Assembly (NCBI GenBank): GCA_949318235.1
Contig: OX439133.1
Location: 7,924,637 to 7,988,636 of the forward strand
Reading direction: 5' to 3'
Source of the DNA: Ecdyonurus torrentis
Taxonomy: Eukaryota > Arthropoda > Insecta > Ephemeroptera > Heptageniidae
Length of the DNA stretch: 64,000 nt
In this document: positions 12,546-25,799 of the stretch, piece after piece
Position numbering within the stretch: position 1 is the stretch's first letter
Layout of the letters: each line of letters opens with the position of its first letter
Notes under the pieces: model-generated
Seen by the model: the letters and a program-made list of their open reading frames with translations, nothing else
Databases searched by the model: none
What the model was told of the DNA's origin: nothing
Position numbers and translations under genes: made by a program

Positions 12546-13146
12546 AATCCAATATTATATTTTGAAACAATAATTAAGTTCAATTTTCATCTAAAAAAAA
12601 TAGAAGATTCATTCATGGTTTGCCATTATATTTTGTTAAAAGTGAATCTTATTTTACTTTTTCCAGATTATATTGAAAGTACATTTACATTGATTTAAGG
12701 TATGAGTAATTTATTTTAGTTTTTTGTTGTGGAAAAAAGCAAAGTACGAAAATTAAAAGCTCTTAAATAATGATTATATTTTACCATTTTAAACAAAACC
12801 CTTAATTATAATTTATAATAAATAAAAATAATTATAAATTCTATGGCTACATAAACTTTTTTTTTTTCGGTAGTCACTATTGCACAGAAATTGCATAGTA
12901 ATGCTAATATAAATAGCTAACTGTTTATGCTATGTAAATATACGTAAGTATAAAATATAGCATAAATTGCTTTCCTACGAATATTATTGCATGAAATTAA
13001 AATTATTACAAATTTAGTTTTATCCATGTAACATAGTGTCTAATTTCCAATATAACACATATTTTTATTTATTTATTCATATTTATTCATTTATTATGAC
13101 AGTTTTCATATACACAGCTAAATTTTTACTATTTGAGCAATAAACA

Positions 13147-13492
13147 TTAAGGCGGGAAATCAGATACTACGGGATTTGACTAAAAAAATTGTAAAGAAAG
13201 AAAAGTCTAAAACTTTGCACAATTATACTTTAGGATGGATAAGGTATCTTAAAAATTTTTAAAAAAATTAGGGGTCACCATGCTAGATTTAAAATTATGA
13301 TTTTTTGAAGTTTTAGTCCCATAAGAGCCCATGTTATTTTCAATAATTTTTTTCTCGCTTATCTGATGGTCATGGGTTCTGAAATTTTTATCATAGGTAG
13401 CTGTTACTATTATTAACTTCATACGACATCATCAAGTTTTAAAGTTTTCTTTTTAGATTGTGAAATAAAAGCCATCTGAATACAATTCTTAA
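13147..13492 (+). mobile_element. Family E TTAA MITE (copy E2)
   Basis: TTAAGGCGGGAAATCAGATAC to 'tgaatacaattcttaa'. It has TTAA at both ends, with internal blocks 'gggatttgactaaaaa', 'ggggtcaccatgcta' and 'ttatctgatggtcatgggtt'. It is used here as the reference orientation. It sits inside satellite II. Confidence 0.85.
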
Positions 13493-14248
13493 CTAGTGAT
13501 TGCATAGTTATGCTAATATAAATAGCTAACCGTTTATGCTATGTAAATATACAAATCAAGTATAAAATATAGCATAAATTATTTTCCTACGAATAAATAT
13601 TGAATAAAATTAAAATTATTACGTTTTTAATTTTGTTCATGTAGCATACTGTCAAATTTCTAATTGAACCCACATTTATTTATAATTATATATTTATTCA
13701 TTTTTTTCAATTATTATGACAGTTTTCACTATAAAATTATAGCATAAATTTAACTATTTTGGCCAATGAACAGTATAGAAACAACCGATTGCATAGTTAT
13801 GCTAATACAAATAGCTAACCGTTTATGCTATGTTAATATACTTTTCACATATAAAATATAGCATAAATTATATTCATACGAATAATTATTGCATGAAATT
13901 AAAATTATTACGTATTTAATTTTGTCCCTTTAAATAAAGTATCTAATTTCTAATATAACCCATATTTATTTATAATTTATATTATATTTAATCATGTTTA
14001 TTCAATTATTATTATAGTTATCATATACAGCATAAATTTTACTATTTTCGGCAACGAAGAGTATAACAGCCAATTGCATAGTTATGCTAATATAAATAGC
14101 TAACCGTTTATGCTATTTTAAAATACATATCATATTTATAATATAGCATAAATTATGTTCATACGAATAAATTTTACATGAAATTAAAATTATTGCGAAT
14201 TTAATTTACCCATGTAACATACAGTCTAATTTCTAATATGACAAACGT

Positions 14249-14250
14249 TT

Positions 14251-14333
<83 letters not shown>

Positions 14334-14336
14334 TTA
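14249..14336. repeat. (TTTA)n microsatellite
   Basis: A pure TTTA tetranucleotide array, an expansion of the 'tttatttataat' stretch present in every satellite II monomer. Confidence 0.95.
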
Positions 14337-15081
14337 TTGTAGTTTTCAGATTATCGCAGCATATATTTTACTATTTAGGGCACAGATATGTTAGTCTTTT
14401 GAAAATATTGCATAATAGTTATGCTATCTAATTTAAATAGATAACCGTTTATGCTATATTAATATACTCTACACATATAAAAAATAGCATAAATTATATT
14501 CATACGAATAAATATTGCATGAAATATAAATTATTACGTACTTAATTTTGTCCATGTATAGTGTCGAATTTCTAATATAACCCACATTTATTTATAATTT
14601 ATATATTTATTCATGCTTAATAAATTATTATTATATTCCTAAAAAGTATAAATTTTACTATTTTGGGCAGTCAATGGTGGTTACGATTAATTGCAGAGTT
14701 ATGCTAACATAAATATAGTTAAACGCTTTGTTAACATTACGTATAAAATATAGCAATATAATAATTATATTCATATGAATAGTTATTGCATGAGATTAAA
14801 ATTCTTACGTACCTTTAATATAGTGTCTAATTTCTAATATAACACAATCATATTTGTTTATAATTTATTTATTTATTATTATAGTCATATTATCGCAGCA
14901 CATTTTACTATTTAAGGTAAAGAATTTATTACCAAATATTGCATAGTTATGCCATCTAATTTTAATAGCTAACGGCTTATGCTATGTTAATATACTTTTC
15001 ACATATAAAATATAGCATAAATTATATTCATGCGAATAATTATTGCATGAAATTAAAATTATCACGTATTTAATTTTGTGC

Positions 15082-15123
15082 TATTTAATCAAGGTTTATG
15101 TAGAGACAAACCTTGCATTTAAT
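15082..15123. mobile_element. 26-bp minimal inverted-repeat element with target duplication
   Basis: CAAGGTTTATGTAGAGAC followed by AAACCTTG occupies 15090-15115, so an 8-bp inverted repeat (CAAGGTTT/AAACCTTG) frames it. The flanks tatttaat and catttaat match at 7 of 8 bases, as an 8-bp target duplication would. The first 18 bases match the left end of the 7.8-kb composite at 39798 except at one position. Removing 34 bp corrects the satellite II spacing from about 322 to 288 bp. It looks like an extreme deletion derivative. Confidence 0.6.
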
Positions 15124-15916
15124 ATAGAATTTAATTTCTAATATAATCCATATTTATTTATAATTAATATATTTATTCATGTTTATTTAATTATTATTAT
15201 AGTTGTCATATACAGCATGAATTTTTCTATTTTGGGTAAAACATCATTCGCATCACTAATTGCAGAGTTATGCTAATATTAAATATAGCTAACCGCTTTG
15301 TTAATACATGAGTATCACGTATAAAATATAGCATAAATTATATTCATTTGAATAAATATTACTTGATATTAAAATTATTACGAATTTAATTTTGTCCATA
15401 TATGATAGTGCTTAATTTCTAATATGTAGCCCACATTTAATTATTTTTATTTTTGATATTTATTTACTAATCATTATATGGATAAATTTCATACAAAACA
15501 AATTAATTTGCCTAGATATTTTGACGATATATGCCAGTGATTTTGACAAAATGCATAGTTAAGATATCAAATATTAAATATAAAAAAACTAACTATTTGT
15601 TACACAATATACTCATCATAATATAATATGATCATAAGTAATATTTATATACGAATAAATATTGCATAAAATTAGAATTATTACATATTTTAGTTTGTCT
15701 ATGTAGCATAGTGTCTATAACCAACAGAGCATATATGTATAAATACTTTTTTTATTTATTCATTTATTATTATTATAGTTTTAAAAAACAGCATATTTTT
15801 ACTATTTTGCGCAATTAGCAACAAAGATTTCCTGAGATTATGGCATTGCATGCTATCTAATATAAATAGCTAATCGTTTATGTTAAATGTATTTTTCACG
15901 TATAAAATATAGTATA

Positions 15917-15918
<2 letters not shown>

Positions 15919-16009
<91 letters not shown>

Positions 16010-16010
16010 A
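15919..16010. repeat. (TA)n microsatellite
   Basis: An AT dinucleotide expansion of about 90 bp at the 'aaattatattcatacg' position of a satellite II monomer. Confidence 0.95.
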
Positions 16011-16700
16011 CGAATAAATATTGCATGAAATTAAAATTATTACGAATTTAGTTTTGTCCATATAACATAGTGACTATATTTATAATATAACACAAATTTT
16101 TAATTTATTTATTATTTTAGATTTCATAAACAGTATAAATTTTACTATTTGGGCAATCAATCAGGCATGCAGTAATTGTGATTGGATAGTTATGCTATAA
16201 TATAAATAGGTAACCGTTTATGCTACGTTAATATACATATCACGTATAAAATATAGCATAAATTATATTCACGAACAATTATTGACAATTATTAATTTAG
16301 TCCATGGAATATAGTGACTACTTTCCAATATAACAGCATAATTTTACTTTTTTGGGCATTTAGAAACAAAGATTCCAGATATTATTGCATTGCATGCTAT
16401 CTAATATAAATAGCTAACCGTTTATGCTATTATGTTAATACACTAATCACGTATCCAATATAGTATAAATTATATTCATACGAATAAATATTTCATGATA
16501 TTAAAATTATAACGAATTTTATTTTAACCATGTAGCATAGTACCTAATTTCTAATATAACCCATAATTTAATAATTATTTAATTTATTTACTTATTTATT
16601 GCTATATACGGAAAATATAAAATTACGTAATTTATGTTATTATAGTATAAATGAAGCTAAACTAGAAAAAAAAAACCTAAATAATTATGCTATTTTACAG

Positions 16701-16832
16701 TACAGTCAACCGGGGTGAAATTGAAACTCCAATCATGTGCAAGCTTTTATATTTCCCTATCTCGCTACAGACACTTACAGCACTTAAAAAGCGGGTCTGT
16801 GATTGGCTTTCAATTTCCCCCCGTGGATTGTA
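16701..16832. mobile_element. Small pogo-type MITE
   Basis: 132 bp framed by inverted ends TACAGTCAACCGGGGTGAAA and TTTCAATTTCCCCCCGTGGA plus TTGTA. The left end is identical over its first 25 bases to the start of the pogo/Tigger-like element at 62281. TA at both ends fits the target choice of Tc1/mariner/pogo elements. There is no ORF. Confidence 0.7.
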
Positions 16833-16849
16833 TAAAACATTATATTTAT

Positions 16850-17075
16850 GCTTTTAATCATAATTATTATGTATTGTCGCATAATTTAAGCTGTATTGAA
16901 CAAATTGTGTTGAAAATGAGCTACAGCATAATTATTATTTTTTGTTCGCATAATATAGTGATTATTTTTAAAATGCCCCGCATTTTTATTTATTTATTTA
17001 CTTGATTATTTATTTAATTATTTATTTATTTATTTATTTAGTTATTTGTTTGTTTGTTTATTTATGCATTTATCT
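16850..17075. repeat. Satellite II-related GCATAA sequence and TTTA-rich tract
   Basis: The stretch 'gcataatttaagctgtattg' to 'gaaaatgagctacagcata' resembles 41244-41292. It is followed by imperfect TTTA repeats. The frame at 16715-17005 crosses the pogo MITE and this repeat and is not a gene. Confidence 0.5.
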
Positions 17076-17372
17076 ATAGCCCGGTTGCACTCATATTTAA
17101 CAGCCGCCATTTTGTTGGTCAGAAATACATAGGCCAGCATAGGAAAAACGTCATTTTTATTTTTATTTTAATAGCAAAAGAAACTTCAAACCTCAATTAA
17201 AGCCTTATTTCTAGCACCTAATAAGCTCGAAGAATATGAGAAAAATTCGTTTAGTTGAAATAAACTTTTTTTTATGAGAAAAATTAGGAGAAATGATGTT
17301 ATCCCTATGCTGGACAATGTATAAGGCACCACAAACATGGCGACAAAGCGCAAGGATGTGCAAGGGGTATAT
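17076..17372 (+). mobile_element. Family C MITE (copy C3)
   Basis: 'TATAGCCCGGTTGCACTC' to 'gtgcaaggggtatatta', with the conserved family interior. The right terminal GGTCTA has decayed to GGTATA. Confidence 0.8.
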
Positions 17373-17375
17373 TAG

Positions 17376-17705
17376 ACGTATAGATTTCAGTACCAGTCCA
17401 CTTCACAACCATGTTTCACTATATATACACTAGACTATATTAAAATTAATTAATATAATTTATAATAAACAAAAAACTCCCATATAGAGTGTGCACGAGA
17501 AAAACACATTAACCACTATGACAAAAGTCAAACTAAAATCCTCAGAGACAGATAATTTAGACAGAGAGGAAGCGCCGTGAGGTATCAATTAGCTTAATTA
17601 GCAATAGATAATAAGTAGGGTCAAGTATATATAAAGTGTGTCGCGTGCAAAAGCTATTATATATAGTGGGTGGAAAAATAGGATGTCGTTTTGTATAGTT
17701 TTCAT
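17376..17705. other. Unique sequence of higher complexity, function unknown
   Basis: A non-repetitive stretch with homeodomain-like cores (caattagcttaattagc, 17586-17602) and a TATA-like 'gtatatataaagtg' near 17627. A short plus-strand frame from ATG at 17518 (MTKVKLKSSETDNLDREEA) meets a possible donor (GTGAGG, 17577) just before an in-frame stop. I cannot tell an exon from regulatory DNA here. Confidence 0.3.
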
Positions 17706-17731
17706 TTTGTAAATTGTAAAGTAATAGCTTT

Positions 17732-17765
<34 letters not shown>

Positions 17766-17872
17766 TAATTTAGGGGGTTGATTTTAATTAGGATTCATTG
17801 GGAAGTACATAATTTTAAATGAAAAAATATAAGGGGGTTGAATAAACTTTTTTTTTTTATGTCTTTACAATT

Positions 17873-18203
17873 TTAAAGGAATTGACCAGAGAAAAACATA
17901 AGCATTTATATCACAAAACACTTGATGGGACTTACATAAATATCTTTAGTTTGTCTCAAAACCTAACTATGTGATCAGAGGTTTCAAATTTTGCAACCCG
18001 CACAACATTTTCATACTAATTTTTGCATGTTTCTGATGTCATAAACATGAATAGTCACTTAAATTGCATACTTTACAGTATTTTCACGCTCTCTCGTGGG
18101 GCTACATTATCATTCTGGTAAAAATTGTCATCAGTTTTGAAGATCCCATTTAGTATTTATTCATTAAAAATCACATGTTGTTTTATGTGGTCTATGGCTT
18201 TAA
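17873..18203 (+). mobile_element. Family A MITE (copy A7)
   Basis: TTAAAGGAATTGACCAGAG to 'gtggtctatggctttaa'. The centre is catgtttctgatgtcataaa. TTAA is intact at both ends. Confidence 0.85.
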
Positions 18204-18368
18204 TTATGACTGTTATAACATAGCAATATTTCTTGCTATAATGCAAAAATAGAAAATATAACATCAATTACGTAATATTTTTCCGGGTACACATAATGAC
18301 AAAAAAAAAATCCCGTACAATAAATGAATGAACGGATCTTCATAATATAATTGCATTCATTGACAAGT

Positions 18369-18469
18369 CAGCTGATATATAAATTACATCACAGCATAGA
18401 GATGTCCCCGCAGTATGCAAATTATATGGTAAGCAGCTGGATAGCAGATGTAACCCCAATATGACGTCA
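18369..18469. promoter_or_regulatory. Candidate cis-regulatory cluster
   Basis: In about 100 bp of unique sequence there are two CAGCTG E-boxes (18369-18374, 18434-18439), a perfect octamer ATGCAAAT (18415-18422) and TGACGTCA (18462-18469). These are known core sites of bHLH, POU and CREB/ATF proteins. Clustering outside any MITE suggests an enhancer; function is inferred only. Confidence 0.35.
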
Positions 18470-18499
18470 GCAGATTGTGTCTAGTCTCTTTCATCTCTT

Positions 18500-19017
18500 A
18501 CATTGAGATATAATCAAATCAACTTTATTTTTAGTGACATTAAATAGCTTTTCAGTTCCTTTGGTGTCACCAAATACATTCTCATTTTTTGTATCTTCTT
18601 TGGGAGGCTTTTCAAATATGTTTTTGACGTTGGAAATTTGAGGAACAAAGAGCAGATTTTTTTTTTTAAATTTAATTTTCGCAAGTCTTTACAGAAAAAA
18701 TAAATAAATAAACCAGTAAAAAAATCGCAAAATGTTTACAAATTCTAACGTACCGTCGTATAAATAAAATAAATGACTCCAAAACTAAAGATTTACGAAA
18801 CCTTACTATAGTAAATTAAAAAATTAGTCAATTTCTCCATTATATATAACATTGTCAAGTCTCTCTCCTTCTCTCTGAGGCGAATAAACACCCTATTTTT
18901 CTAGACACTTTTATCTTGAAAAACAACTGTAAGAAAAAATATAAACCTCAAGTGAAAAACAAATAAATTCTTCTTTAGTTTCACAGAAAGAAACATTTAA
19001 GAAAAATTCGACTATTT
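18500..19017. other. A+T-rich DNA without recognised feature
   Basis: Unique intronic or intergenic sequence with T- and A-runs. No exon or repeat end was seen. Confidence 0.5.
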
Positions 19018-20689
<1,672 letters not shown>

Positions 20690-20930
20690 TATATGGCTTA
20701 AAACTTAAAACATGTAAAATTACGTCTAGTATTTCTCATTTAAATTTCTCCGAAATCGGTGGAGTAGTTTTCTTCCAAATCGCAAAAAATAATAATAATA
20801 ATAACAATAAAAAATAATACTAAAACAAAAATTGTTTTTCCCCATAAGCGTAATGTTAAATTAGGGGACCCTTAGCTTTCCCCAAGCGCTAAACCAATTA
20901 ACTCTATCTCCATTTGTTTAATACAATCCA
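20690..20930 (-). mobile_element. Possible tRNA-derived SINE (copy 2)
   Basis: It shares 'ttccccataagcgtaat', 'ttaaattagg', 'gacccttagctttccc' and 'gcgctaaaccaattaactct' with 5990-6172. Read on minus, the head (gagttaattggtttagcgct) resembles the A-box half of a tRNA. The tail runs through an AATAAT-type stretch to 'aaaactactccaccgatttc', a pattern often seen in LINE/SINE 3' regions. The B box is unclear. Confidence 0.4.
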
Positions 20931-21109
20931 TTCTAAGGCATAATAACTATAATGTTATACGGTACGAATCGTCGGCTTAGAGTTCAAGTGTCGTAAAGCT
21001 CAAAATTTTTGGCACAACTTTGACCCTTATTTCCTCTTTTATTAAAGCACAAAATTGCATCAAACATTTTTGGATATACGACACTTACGAAATAAGCTGA
21101 CGAAATATT

Positions 21110-21215
21110 ATGTTATACAGCATAATTATATATCTTGTTCTAATGTACTATCATTTATGCTATAATGACATATATACAGCATAAATTATGTAATTTATTC
21201 TTTTCATGTACAGAT
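21110..21215. repeat. Dispersed GCATAA repeat
   Basis: 'atttatgctataatgacata', 'cagcataaattatgtaattt' and 'attcttttc' form a block also found near 27150-27260 and, inverted, near 40600-40700. It resembles part of satellite II. Confidence 0.45.
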
Positions 21216-21624
21216 TACAACATTACTGAAAAAAATGTCAAAAACGAAAGAAAAAATAAATATTAAATAAATAAATAATTAAAAAATTAAATAAAATGAA
21301 TAAAATTTCTTATTTTAGATTGTATTGTATGAATAATATGCCTTTAATTTCAATATACTAGTTTTAAACTCACTAAGTACTATTTTGTATTCTTAGTGTA
21401 TATTTATATTTTAAGCCTTTATGTTTATTTATTTATTTAAAATTATACTCACATTCTAATCAATTAAAAAGGTCACTATAAAAAATACATTCATACTTCT
21501 AAATGGAAGCAATTATTTAATTTGTTATGTAATTCATAATACAACGTAGTACATTCTTCTGTTCTATATTTAAATATAGAAAAAAACTGTGTAGAAAACG
21601 TACTTTGTATTTATTTTAAATACA

Positions 21625-21915
21625 TTAAAGGCATAGACCAGAAAAATATAAAAAATTATATCACAAAAAACTTTTTGGGACTTACTTAGTTTGTCTCAAA
21701 AATTCAACTGTAGCGCCGTAGAAGTGGTCAGAAATTTCCAAATTATGAATCCCGTTACTAATTTGTACCTGTTTCTGACGTCAGAAACAGGAATTGATAC
21801 GCAAATAGCATACTTTACAGTATTTTCACGCTCTCTTGTGGAATCATTCTGGTAAAAATTGCGTTGGAAATCAAGATTTATATACTCATTAAAAAAATGT
21901 GGTCTATGGCTTTAA
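21625..21915 (+). mobile_element. Family A MITE (copy A8), short variant
   Basis: TTAAAGGCATAGACCAG to 'gtggtctatggctttaa', 291 bp. The central palindrome is CCTGTTTCTGACGTCAGAAA plus CAGG, in which both outer arms have changed together (CATG/CATG to CCTG/CAGG). Confidence 0.8.
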
Positions 21916-22205
21916 TATAAAATCTTGTTGTTTGTTAAATGTATTTCGTTTGATCTCTTACGTTAAACGTTAATGTAGTGGAATAATTTCAATTTATTTT
22001 CAAGCAACATGTGGGGCACTTCGTTATACACTTTGTAATTTTGTTTTCTTCAATGTACTTTATATCTATGTACTGTACTGTAAGCTATTTCTGTCGCATT
22101 TCGTACTATTATTGTCTTTTTACCGAGTAATTTATTGTTGCATTATTATCATTTCTTAATTGGTTTCTATTTTGGGAAGTGTTTTTATGAGACAGGTTGG
22201 CAGAA

Positions 22206-22424
<219 letters not shown>

Positions 22425-22698
22425 GCAAAAGAGAAGAAAATATTAACAATATCGCAGCTATCAAAATTCGCATTAAAAACAATAACAAATACCTATACGA
22501 AAACAATAAAATAACAAAATACTTAAACAATAATTATAATTATAAAACACAATACTAAAAAAAATTGCACGTACGTTTTTTATTTCTTTTTATGAATAAC
22601 AGATATTAAACTCAATGTTTGCTTTTGGTTTTCGAGATAGAGAAAAACAACAAGTACAAAATAAATTTATGATTTATTTAGTAAAATACGTAGTTGTA

Positions 22699-22739
<41 letters not shown>

Positions 22740-23008
22740 TATAAATTTTTTAAAAACAGTGATAACAAAGTGAATAAAATGCATAAATACACGTCGTAAA
22801 TACAAAACTAATAAAAACAAAATGAATAACCAAATAGCCACTTAAAAATACAAATAATTGAAAGAATAAATAATTGAATAAATAAATAAATAAATAAACA
22901 AGCAATTAAGTTCCTGTAAATTAAATACGTTAACAAAATAATAAAAAATAATAATAATAAAAAAAAAAACGACAAAAACGACAAAAAATTTAAAATTTGA
23001 TTTCACTT
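22425..23008. other. Intron-like A+T-rich DNA downstream of the 23.0-kb exon
   Basis: It includes a short (TA)n run near 22709-22735 and AATA-rich sequence. It begins the putative 15.5-kb minus-strand intron that ends at 7528. Confidence 0.5.
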
Positions 23009-23010
23009 AC

Positions 23011-23264
23011 CGAGTATAATAATAATGCAAATACTGCTGTTGAAATCGATGCATAGCTAATGCATTATTAAACGGAAACAAAGGTGTCATTCCATTATTA
23101 AAATAACAAGTCTGTTGTTGTAAGGAAGAAGTCCCTCTTGGACTCAACTTTGAACTTGGAGCACAAACCAAAGAAGAAGAAGTGGACTCTGAATACATTG
23201 TTGATGGATTCGCAACAATATGAGTATAACAACTAACGTATTGCTGATTATCTACTGGATCCAT
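23011..23264 (-). CDS. Start exon of an unrecognised gene
   Basis: A minus-strand frame from ATG (23264) for 84 codons plus two bases, ending at a perfect donor (ACTCG|GTAAGT, donor GT at 23010-23009). The peptide begins MDPVDNQQYVSCYTHIV, is rich in S, T, Q, N and P in its middle, and ends FQQQYLHYYYT. Base composition is clearly less A+T-rich than in the flanks, and codon use looks coding. An in-frame TAA lies eight codons upstream of the ATG. The donor phase matches the exon at 7527-7423. The S/T/Q-rich start would fit a transcription-factor N-terminus, but no domain is present and I cannot name it. Confidence 0.65.
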
Positions 23265-23760
23265 TATTAAAATATGCTCTAATTAATAAACACAATAATT
23301 TTGGTGAAAGTATAAAAAAATAATACAATATAAATAAATATATTGATTTTTTAAATACACAATTTCACTTAAAAATTGTCACCATTCTTATAGTCACATT
23401 TTTACGTAATTTTCGAGTTATTTATCGTAATTTCGTAATTTTGAAAATTCACTGTTTTAAAATTTTCTATGGAGCACAAAATTCAACTGATTTTTCAGTT
23501 ATTATTAAGCGCGTGATTTTGCTTCCTGGGGGTTAAAAAGATGAATGAATTTAAAGAAGAAGAAGAAAAAAAAATCTCGGTCCAATATTGCAGCCTCCTA
23601 CTGTAATCTTTGTATAAATTTATCCCATCCTGTCTGGCGGGAAGTTAACTTTTTATTTGAATAGTTTTTATTTTGTACTATAGATGGCAGCACTGAACGG
23701 AGAAAGATTGAATTAGTTCTCATTTTCATCAAGAGATGGCGTTTGATTGCAAGTTTTGTT
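23265..23760 (-). promoter_or_regulatory. Putative 5' flank/UTR of the 23.0-kb gene
   Basis: Unique sequence upstream of the minus-strand start codon. It contains AGATGGCAGCA (23682-23692), close to the core of CTCF sites, a second 'agatggcg' near 23736 and, on minus, an E2F-like 'cttcccgcc' near 23640. No clear TATA box or start site could be placed. Confidence 0.3.
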
Positions 23761-25018
23761 TTTTTTTTGTAAAATAAAAAATACAGGAAAATTTTAATTA
23801 TAATAATTAATAAAGAGATTCGAGATTAGAAACAAGAATAATTTAAAACAAAAAGGGGAAAATGTCAAGTGTATTAAAACTTTAGTTTTTTTTTTGTTAT
23901 GTAGGATAAGAATCCAACAGTAAAAAAAAAAAAAAAATTAAAGCGATGCGTATTTTTATTTTACAAACTTTTTTACGTTGAAATTTTTTTTTTCTTTCTC
24001 TCGATCAAAAAGCGTGCGTATCTAATGAGAAAAAGCTATAATCATAAATAACATGTAATTTTATAGCTTAAAAATAACGTGTTCGTTCATTTCTGTATTT
24101 CGATAACTTAATTATATATAGAAATTTGATATTATTATTATTTGTCCTTGTCAAAGAAAGAAAAATAATATTTTCTAATTTTTTAAATATAGGACATATC
24201 AATGATTTTGGATACATAGAGACAGAGAGTAATATATTATAAAGTTTCTTTTTGAATTGTTTCTTCATTCAAATTTTCAAAACATAAAAGAAAAAGAAAG
24301 AAAAAAGTTTCCAAAATATTAAAATTTAAAAAATATGCATAAAACCACTGAAACCAATATAAATTATAAAAACAGCAAAAACTAACTTTAGTTTATTTTT
24401 TGTAAAAATTTGAATAAAGAAACATTTTAAAGGGAAGAAAAGTGCAATTGTTAAGTGTGTAATCGGAAAAAATGTTAAAAAATAACAACTTATAAAACCA
24501 TTGAAATCAATACATCAAAATACCAAAACAATTTTTTTTTCACTTTTTTCACTTTTTTTTTTTTTTTTTAATTTTAATTTTATTCTAATTACGCAGTACT
24601 TAACTATTGCACTTTTCCTCCATTGATTCATATATGGTCATCGTATTCAACATCTTATAAAAGGCAATTAAGTGTAAGCATACGCAAGAAATCAGTAGAT
24701 ACCGCTGTTTTATTATTACGTACAATTTTTCAACCATGAATACGCATCGCATATTTCATACCAAGCTAATGCAATGTGTAATGAATATTAAACTATTACT
24801 TTATATGTAAATTGCAATTATATAAATGAGATGTGAATTAAAAATTTGTCGTCAAAGTTGAACCACCTCTAGAATATAATATTTTTATGAATAAGAAACA
24901 TCAAATTAAAATGCAACGTTGGAAAATCTTTATAAACATTTGTCGAAATATGACGATATTTTTTAAATAGATTTTTAATATTAATATTATAGCTCCACAT
25001 TCATTCATATGGGAGGCT
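23761..25018. other. A+T-rich DNA without recognised feature
   Basis: T-runs and A-runs, no exon or repeat end seen. The frame at 24068-24268 has no recognisable features. Confidence 0.45.
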
Positions 25019-25324
25019 TATAGGGTGTATGCGCATGACGTCATATTGAATGCGCTTCGACGCCATACTTTAGCAATGAATAATATTACTCAGCATAGAA
25101 CAAACCTAGTTTTAGCTATTTTCTTTGAAAAATCAGGTATTTTTTGTTACTTTTTCTCTCATATATTTGAAATTCAACCAGATAACAGCATCAATGCTCT
25201 CTAAAATATTGCCTAGGATTTTTAAACTATAGCAAAATGAGAAATGAGTTATTTTCCTATGCGACCCATGTTACTGAGTGATCCAACATGGCGTCGACTT
25301 TAACATGAATGCAGAGACCCTATA
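25019..25324 (+). mobile_element. Family B MITE (copy B2)
   Basis: TATAGGGTGTATGCGCATGA to 'aacatgaatgcagagaccct' plus ATA: the best-preserved copy, about 306 bp, with short inverted ends. TGACGTCA lies within 20 bp of the left end. The interior includes 'gcaatgaataatattactca', 'aacagcatcaatgctctc' and 'gatccaacatggcgtcgact'. Confidence 0.85.
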
Positions 25325-25799
25325 CGTATATTATATTATGCATTATATTCATGGTAATATATTATAAAAAAAATATTACAATATAGGGGGAAAAAATGCT
25401 ATATTTACATTTCTACTTACTTTTCCCTTACGTTACGAATCCTCCTACTAAAAGTTCGAAACTTCTGAACGAGATTGATTTTCTTAATTTTGTTCATATT
25501 GGCCGCACACTGCAGATTCATACTTCCTTCTCTCACGTATATGGCAATAATTTGCAGTGTGCACAAAAGATAACGATATTTTAGTAAGAGTTAATTTAAT
25601 TTATGACACCTGATTTGTAATTACGATAACATGGACTTATTTTAATATACTTAAGCTTATGTAGTATGTGTGAAATACGACACGGTTAAGGTTTATTATC
25701 AATGCAGTGTTGCCAAATTGTCATACTTTTTTTTGTGGATTTTTATTTAATTTTACCCCATAGATATTTTCTATAGAAAATACATACTCAAGGGTTGTA

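Larger units (their letters stand above)
9350..12880. repeat. Satellite I tandem array, block 2
   Basis: The satellite I phrases recur near 9527, 10016, 11102, 11871 and 12689. After subtracting F2 (608 bp), B1 (~308 bp) and D1 (332 bp), the spacings are about 489, 478, 461 and 486 bp, a clear ~480-bp period. Satellite II begins directly after the last monomer. Confidence 0.75.
12885..16690. repeat. Satellite II tandem array (~290-bp monomer)
   Basis: The phrase 'attgcatagttatgctaata' plus 'taaatagctaaccgtttatgct' variants recurs near 12890, 13498, 13788, 14073, 14404, 14690, 14937, 15259, 15549, 15842, 16182 and 16385. Each is followed by 'gcataaattatattcatacg', 'tgcatgaaattaaaattatt' and 'ctaatttctaatataaccca'. 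Raw spacings of 285-293 bp dominate. Longer ones contain an inserted MITE (E2), a (TTTA)n expansion, a (TA)n expansion or the 26-bp element at 15090. There is no coding potential. Confidence 0.8.

Noticed and set aside
25500..25567. Hairpin (gcacactgca ... tgcagtgtgc) as a possible microRNA
   Set aside because: The stem pairs for only about 14 bp before mismatching, shorter than a normal pre-miRNA stem.
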